Shown piece after piece: positions 59,944 through 64,000 of a stretch of 64,000 nucleotides of DNA. The notes beneath the pieces were generated by a model that was not told the origin of the DNA, did no database searches, and was given only the letters and a program-made list of their open reading frames with translations. How positions within the stretch are numbered: position 1 is the first letter of the stretch; each line of letters opens with the position of its first letter. Position numbers and translations under genes: made by a program. Origin of the DNA: Streptomyces koelreuteriae (GTDB lineage Bacteria > Actinomycetota > Actinomycetes > Streptomycetales > Streptomycetaceae); assembly GCF_018604545.1 (NCBI RefSeq), contig NZ_CP075896.1:3906001-3970000 (forward strand), in the 5' to 3' direction.

Positions 59944-61745
59944 GACCCCAGCACCTCGTCCATGCCGCCCTCCGCGCGCCAGCGTCTGATCAGCTCGTAG
60001 AACGCAACCGGGCCGTCGCCGTAGGACTCGCTGCGCGGCCTGGGCATGCCCTCGGCGTTGTAGTAGCCGGGGGTGCACTCGGACTGGAAGGCGTACAGGT
60101 CCGCCGACTTCTGCCGGATCGTGTCGCCCCAGTCGGCCTCCGCCTCGGCCGACGGCTCCACGCACGGCGCCTGGCGCTTCACCGCCTCGGCGATCACCTC
60201 GGCGACATGGGTGGCCTGTTCGTCCAGGACGTGCACGTAGTTCACGGAGCTGGCGCTCTGCACGGAGCCGAGCATGAACAGGTTGGGGAAACCCCGGCTG
60301 TAGAAGCCGTGCAGGGTGCGCGGGCCGGTCTTCCGCCAGGAGTCCAGCAGGGCGGTGCCGTCCCTGCCGTACGCGGGGAGCTGCCCGGACAGCAGCCCGG
60401 AGACGCCGACCTCGAAGCCGGTGCCGAAGACGACGCAGTCGACCTCGTACTCCACCCCGCCCACCACGACGGAGTGCTCGGTGAAGCGCTCGACGCCGCC
60501 GTGGTCGGCCGTGTCGACGAGGGTGACGTTCGGCCGGTTGAAGGTCTCCAGGTACAGGTCGCTGAAGGTGGGCCGCTTGCACATGTAGCGGTACCAGGGC
60601 TTGAGCTTCTCGGCCGTCGCCGGGTCCTCGACGACGCTCTCCACCCGGGCCCGCAGCTCGTTCATCTTCTGGAAGTCGGCGATCTCCTCCAGACGCTCGC
60701 GCTCCTCGGGCGTGAGGGCGTCGTAGTTGTTGGTCGGGATGAGCTTCTGCTGGAGGCGGGCGCTGCTGGTCCAGCCGTCGGCGACCAGGTCCTGCTCGGC
60801 CCGGCCGCCCGTGACGACCGCGAGGAAGTTGTCCCTGCGCTCCCGGGCCCAGCCGGGCTTCAGCGAGCCGGCCCACTCGGGGTCCGTGGGGCGCTGTCCG
60901 CGTACGTCCACGGAGGACGGGGTGCGCTGGAACACGTAGAGCTGCCGCGCGTCCCGGCCGAGGTGCGGGACGACCTGGATGGCCGTGGCGCCCGTACCGA
61001 TGAGGGCCACGCGCTTGTCGGCGAGCCCGGTCAGACCGCCGTTCGCGTCGCCGCCGGTGTAGTCGTAGTCCCAGCGGCTGGTGTGGAACATGTGCCCCTT
61101 GAAGGTCTCGATGCCTTCGATGCCGGGCAGTTTGGGCTGGCTGAGCAGGCCGGTCGCCACGACGACGTGCCGCGCGGTCATCCGGTCGCCGCGGTCGGTG
61201 GCGACGACCCACACGGACTCGGCGTCGTCCCAGCGCAGTTCGCTCACCTGCGTCCGCAGACAGGCGTCGCGGTAGAGGTCGAAGTGCCGTGCGATGGCCT
61301 CGGCGTGCTCCCGGATCTCCTCGCCCGGCGCGTACTTCCACTTCGGGACGTAGCCGAGCTCCTCCAGCAGGGGCAGGTAGACGTACGACTCGATGTCGCA
61401 GTGGATCCCCGGGTACCGGTTCCAGTACCAGGTGCCGCCGACGTCGGCGCCCTTCTCGATGATCCGGATGTCCCGCAGGCCCGCCTGGCGCAGCCGCGCG
61501 GCGGCGAGCAGTCCGCCGAATCCGCCGCCGACGACCACCACCTCGACGTGGTCGTGCAGGGGCTCCCGGGTGAATCCGGGCTCGGCGTGCGGGTCCTCGT
61601 CGAAGCGGCCGAACTCGCCTGCGGTACGGCGGTACTGGCGGTTGCCGTCCGGGCGGATCCGCCGGTCGCGCTCGGCGCGGTAGCGCTCGCGCAGGGCGTC
61701 CGGGTCGAAGTCCAGGTCTGACACGGGGGTGTGGGGGGTGGACAT
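59940..61745 (-). CDS. Baeyer-Villiger monooxygenase (flavin-containing)
   Basis: 601 residues. N-terminal FAD motif VVGGGFGG (72-78), BVMO fingerprint F215-K-G-x3-H221-x3-W225 (FKGHMFHTSRW), second Rossmann motif GTGATA (250-255). The sequence has GGTWYWNRYPGIHCDIESY typical of cyclohexanone/steroid BVMOs. Inserts oxygen into a ketone using NADPH and O2 to give an ester or lactone. Followed by an SMP-30-like lactonase; preceded by an SDR that could make the ketone. Confidence 0.87.
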   Translation of the reverse strand: MSTPHTPVSDLDFDPDALRERYRAERDRRIRPDGNRQYRRTAGEFGRFDEDPHAEPGFTREPLHDHVEVVVVGGGFGGLLAAARLRQAGLRDIRIIEKGADVGGTWYWNRYPGIHCDIESYVYLPLLEELGYVPKWKYAPGEEIREHAEAIARHFDLYRDACLRTQVSELRWDDAESVWVVATDRGDRMTARHVVVATGLLSQPKLPGIEGIETFKGHMFHTSRWDYDYTGGDANGGLTGLADKRVALIGTGATAIQVVPHLGRDARQLYVFQRTPSSVDVRGQRPTDPEWAGSLKPGWARERRDNFLAVVTGGRAEQDLVADGWTSSARLQQKLIPTNNYDALTPEERERLEEIADFQKMNELRARVESVVEDPATAEKLKPWYRYMCKRPTFSDLYLETFNRPNVTLVDTADHGGVERFTEHSVVVGGVEYEVDCVVFGTGFEVGVSGLLSGQLPAYGRDGTALLDSWRKTGPRTLHGFYSRGFPNLFMLGSVQSASSVNYVHVLDEQATHVAEVIAEAVKRQAPCVEPSAEAEADWGDTIRQKSADLYAFQSECTPGYYNAEGMPRPRSESYGDGPVAFYELIRRWRAEGGMDEVLGS

Positions 61746-61792
61746 GAAGTCCTCTTCCTCTCGCGGTGCCGTGGGTGAGGGGTCGGGTGAGG

Positions 61793-62563
61793 TCAGACGG
61801 CGGCCCAGGCGTTGTCCACCGGCAGGACGACGCCGTTGACGCCGCTCGCCGCGTCGGAGGCGAGATAGACGATGGCGGCGGCCTGCTCCTCCGGTGCGCA
61901 GATGCGGCCCATGTTGACGAAGTGCCGGCCGACGACGGACGGTCCATGGGCCTCGGCGTCGATGCGGACATCGGCCGTGATGTCGGTGGCCGTGCCGCCC
62001 GGGGCTATGGCGTTGGCGCGGATGCCTTGGTCCCGGTACATCACCGCGAGGGAGCGGGTGAGGCCGAGGACCCCGTGCTTGGAGACGGTGTACGCCGTCC
62101 CGGCCGCGCTGCCCCGCAGCGACGCCTCGGAGGCGGTGTTGACGATGGCTCCGCCGCCCGCGGCGATCATGTGCGGCAGAACGGCCCGGGTCAGCAGGAA
62201 CGGCGCGGTGAGATTGATCCGCAGCACCCGCTCCCACTCGGCGTCGGTGACGTCCGCGGCGGCGGACATGCTGTCCATGACGCCCGCGTTGTTGACCAGG
62301 ACGTCGACGCCCCCGAAGGTGCCGACCGCGGCGGCGACGACCGCGTCGGCCACCGCGCCGTCGCTGAGATCGCCGGTGACGGCGACGGCCGTTCCGCCCT
62401 CGGACTCGATGGCCGCGACGACGCCCTTGGCGCCCTCCTCGTTCAGGTCGGCGACCACCACCTTCGCCCCCTCCTCGGCGAACCGCAGCGCGGTGGCACG
62501 GCCGATACCGGAGGCGGCTCCGGTGACGATGACGCTCTTGCCCGACAGACCCGTGGCTCCCAT
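61793..62563 (-). CDS. short-chain dehydrogenase/reductase (SDR)
   Basis: 256 residues. Cofactor motif TGAASGIG (14-21), NNAG (91-94), catalytic S145, Y158 and K162 (YTVSK). VVADLNEEG with Asp39 at the end of strand 2 favours NAD. Likely oxidises a hydroxyl to a ketone, feeding the BVMO downstream. 47 bp from the monooxygenase start; divergent from a TetR gene. Confidence 0.87.
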   Translation of the reverse strand: MGATGLSGKSVIVTGAASGIGRATALRFAEEGAKVVVADLNEEGAKGVVAAIESEGGTAVAVTGDLSDGAVADAVVAAAVGTFGGVDVLVNNAGVMDSMSAAADVTDAEWERVLRINLTAPFLLTRAVLPHMIAAGGGAIVNTASEASLRGSAAGTAYTVSKHGVLGLTRSLAVMYRDQGIRANAIAPGGTATDITADVRIDAEAHGPSVVGRHFVNMGRICAPEEQAAAIVYLASDAASGVNGVVLPVDNAWAAV

Positions 62564-62720
62564 GGCGTTCCTCTGCTCGTGACGTTGACCCGGTGCGAGG
62601 CACAGTAATGGTTTCTGTCTCAGTGCGACATAAAGACGCGTCGTGCCACTAGGTCGTTTCACGCCAGTAAGACTCGACGCGACGTAAAATAGGGTGAGCA
62701 GGGCAAGTCGAGGAGGGCGC

Positions 62721-63341
62721 ATGGCCGGACGAGCAGGTGGTGCCACGGGGCGGCCACCGCTGACGGAGCGGCGGCGCGCCGAGACGCGGATGGAGATCGC
62801 CGAGGAGGCGGTCCGCCTCTTCGCCGCCAAGGGCGTGGCGGCCGTGACCGCGGAGGACATCGCCTCCGCGTCGGGGGTGTCGACGCGCACGCTCTGGCGG
62901 TACTTCCGCTCCAAGGAGGAGTGCGTACGCCCCCTGCTCACCACGGGCCTCGAACTGCTGACGGACCATCTGCGGGAGGGCCGCCACGAGCCCGGCTCAC
63001 TCGCCGAGGCGATCCTGAGCGTCCGCTACGACGACGACACCACCCCCCGCCTGCGAACCCTGGGCGCCCTCCTCCTGCTGTGCCGCGACGAGCCCGGGCT
63101 GCGCGCGGTGTGGCTGGAGGCGCACTACGACGCGGAGGCCACGTTCGCCGAGATGATCGCCGACCGCACGGGCCGGCCCGTCGACGATCTCGCGGTCCGG
63201 GTCGAAGCGGGCGTACTGAACACCGCGCTGCGCGTCGCGGTGGAGGAGTGGGCGCTGCGGTCCGAGAGGGCGGCGGGGCCGTCGCTGGCGGAGACGGTCA
63301 GGCGGGCGTTGCGGATGGTGGAAGGGGTGGAGCAGGGCTGA
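62721..63341 (+). CDS. TetR-family regulator
   Basis: 206 residues. Helix-turn-helix VTAEDIASASGVSTRTLWRYF. Start at ATG 62721 with GAGGAGG; a GTG at 62694 gives a longer form. It is divergent from the SDR-BVMO-SMP30 operon and presumably represses it. A partial inverted motif (AGTG…CACT, 62621-62650) lies in the gap but is weak. Confidence 0.85.
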   Translation: MAGRAGGATGRPPLTERRRAETRMEIAEEAVRLFAAKGVAAVTAEDIASASGVSTRTLWRYFRSKEECVRPLLTTGLELLTDHLREGRHEPGSLAEAILSVRYDDDTTPRLRTLGALLLLCRDEPGLRAVWLEAHYDAEATFAEMIADRTGRPVDDLAVRVEAGVLNTALRVAVEEWALRSERAAGPSLAETVRRALRMVEGVEQG

Positions 63342-63378
63342 TCGGGCGGGGCGGGTCGGGTGGGGTGGGGTGGGGTGG

Positions 63379-63485
63379 CTCCCGTGAGCACTCTCGGCCG
63401 ATGTGTCACACCCGCGGCGGTCGGGTCGGGTCGGGTCGGCTGACTCCCGTGAGCACTCACGGCCGATGTGTCACACCCGCGGCGG
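63379..63485. repeat. 42-bp direct repeat, two copies
   Basis: CTCCCGTGAGCACT at 63379-63420 and 63444-63485, one mismatch over 42 bp; copies begin 65 bp apart and are separated by GGGTC-rich simple sequence. The second copy overlaps the last codons of the luciferase-like gene, so its 3' end may have been duplicated. Confidence 0.8.
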
Positions 63486-64000
63486 CCCCTGCTCGACCCG
63501 GCGCAGCACCGGTTCGAGCCGGTCGATCGCGTCGCTGGTCTGGATCTGCCGCTCGTCCCACCAGGTGGCTCCCGCCTCGGCCAGCGGGCCGATGAGGTCA
63601 CACGCCTTGGCCGCGTCGTCGCCCGGCGTCGCACCGCCGAGGACGATCTCGAACGGCGTGTCCGGCCGGGCCTCGCGCTGCTCGCGGAGGTAGGAGACCA
63701 GGTCCCGGACCTGCTCGACGGGGGGCACATGACCGTGCCGGGCGTCGTGGAACAGCGGGACCGCTCCGTCCCAGCGGGCGGCCCGGCGCATGGGCGGACG
63801 GCTCGGCCAGAAACCGGCGACCCAGACCGGCGGCCGGGGGCGTTGCACCGTGGCGGGCAGCAGCGTCACGTCCCGCACCCGGTAGTGCCGCCCGTCGTGG
63901 TTCACCGGCTCACCCGACCAGTAGCGCTGCAGCAGGTCCAGGCCCTCGTCCAGCCGCTCGGCCAGCACCTTCGGGTCCGTGACGTCGCCGAAACTGGCGT
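63471..64000 (-). CDS. luciferase-like (LLM) flavin oxidoreductase, 5' truncated
   Basis: C-terminal 176 or so residues of a bacterial-luciferase-family protein; the gene continues past the window edge. It shows FGDVTDPKVLAERLDEGLDL, RYWSGEPVNHDGRHYRV, PPVWVAGFWPSRPPMRRAAR and WDGAVPLF, the standard C-terminal order of F420- or FMN-dependent LLM enzymes. An internal GTG at 63968 is not the true start. Substrate unknown. Confidence 0.85.
   Translation of the reverse strand, partial: ASFGDVTDPKVLAERLDEGLDLLQRYWSGEPVNHDGRHYRVRDVTLLPATVQRPRPPVWVAGFWPSRPPMRRAARWDGAVPLFHDARHGHVPPVEQVRDLVSYLREQREARPDTPFEIVLGGATPGDDAAKACDLIGPLAEAGATWWDERQIQTSDAIDRLEPVLRRVEQGPPRV

Noticed and set aside
1-64000. tRNA, rRNA or known riboswitch genes
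   Set aside because: I saw no tRNA-like cloverleaf with TTCGA-type T-loop in an intergenic gap, no rRNA segments and no recognisable cobalamin, TPP or similar riboswitch core. A covariance-model scan would be needed to exclude small RNAs.

Overview
The window is very GC-rich (about 72 percent), densely packed with short intergenic gaps, uses many GTG/TTG starts and 4-bp ATGA/GTGA gene overlaps, and encodes typical actinobacterial families (DUF4232 and fasciclin lipoproteins, DUF5994, RskA-like anti-sigma, NarL-type two-component pairs, mycoredoxin-like protein). Everything fits a Streptomyces chromosome or a close relative. I see no rRNA, tRNA, insertion sequence, prophage or CRISPR array.

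Layout. 1-3.3 kb: a GntR-controlled operon (metabolite:H+ symporter, nitrilase-superfamily amidohydrolase, cupin) with matching operators at both ends. 3.3-6.8 kb: VapBC-like pair, a decayed FG-GAP/VCBS fragment, a mycoredoxin-like protein, a small membrane protein, a DUF4232 lipoprotein and a YihY/BrkB membrane protein. 6.8-16.2 kb: the most interesting block, a fasciclin lipoprotein, an FAD oxidoreductase, DUF1365, two cyclopropane-synthase-family methyltransferases, DUF1295, an ECF sigma factor with RskA-like anti-sigma, and an alpha/beta hydrolase. This is the gene set of the Mycobacterium tuberculosis sigK-rskA locus plus its fasciclin (MPT70/MPT83) targets. Five copies of the promoter-like motif CCAATCC-N17/18-GGATTA/C lie just upstream of the sigma gene and its presumed targets, so the block reads as one self-contained stress regulon for membrane-lipid modification. 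16.3-24 kb: orphan NB-ARC ATPase, second MHS transporter, secreted protein-arginine deiminase, aldo/keto reductase, XRE regulator. 24-27 kb: three tandem DUF5994 paralogues and a GNAT. 27-33.5 kb: four regulator/enzyme pairs (LysR with PfpI and SRPBCC; TetR with secreted SRPBCC; TetR with aldo/keto reductase). 33.5-39.8 kb: AidA/PixA-like protein, ThDP-dependent 2-oxo acid decarboxylase, L-glutamate-oxidase-like flavoenzyme, MFS exporter and an ArsR-like regulator. 40-56 kb: three NarL-type two-component systems next to an FtsX/MacB-type ABC transporter, a secreted serine hydrolase and an MMPL transporter, with a MerR/membrane-protein module between them. 56-58 kb: cold-shock gene with a long structured leader followed by a DEAD-box helicase. 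58-63.4 kb: SMP-30-like protein, Baeyer-Villiger-type monooxygenase, SDR and TetR catabolic module. The window ends inside a luciferase-like monooxygenase gene.

Functional calls rest on motifs read by eye; no homology search was run. Promoter and operator calls come from repeated or palindromic motifs visible in the sequence and are inferences.
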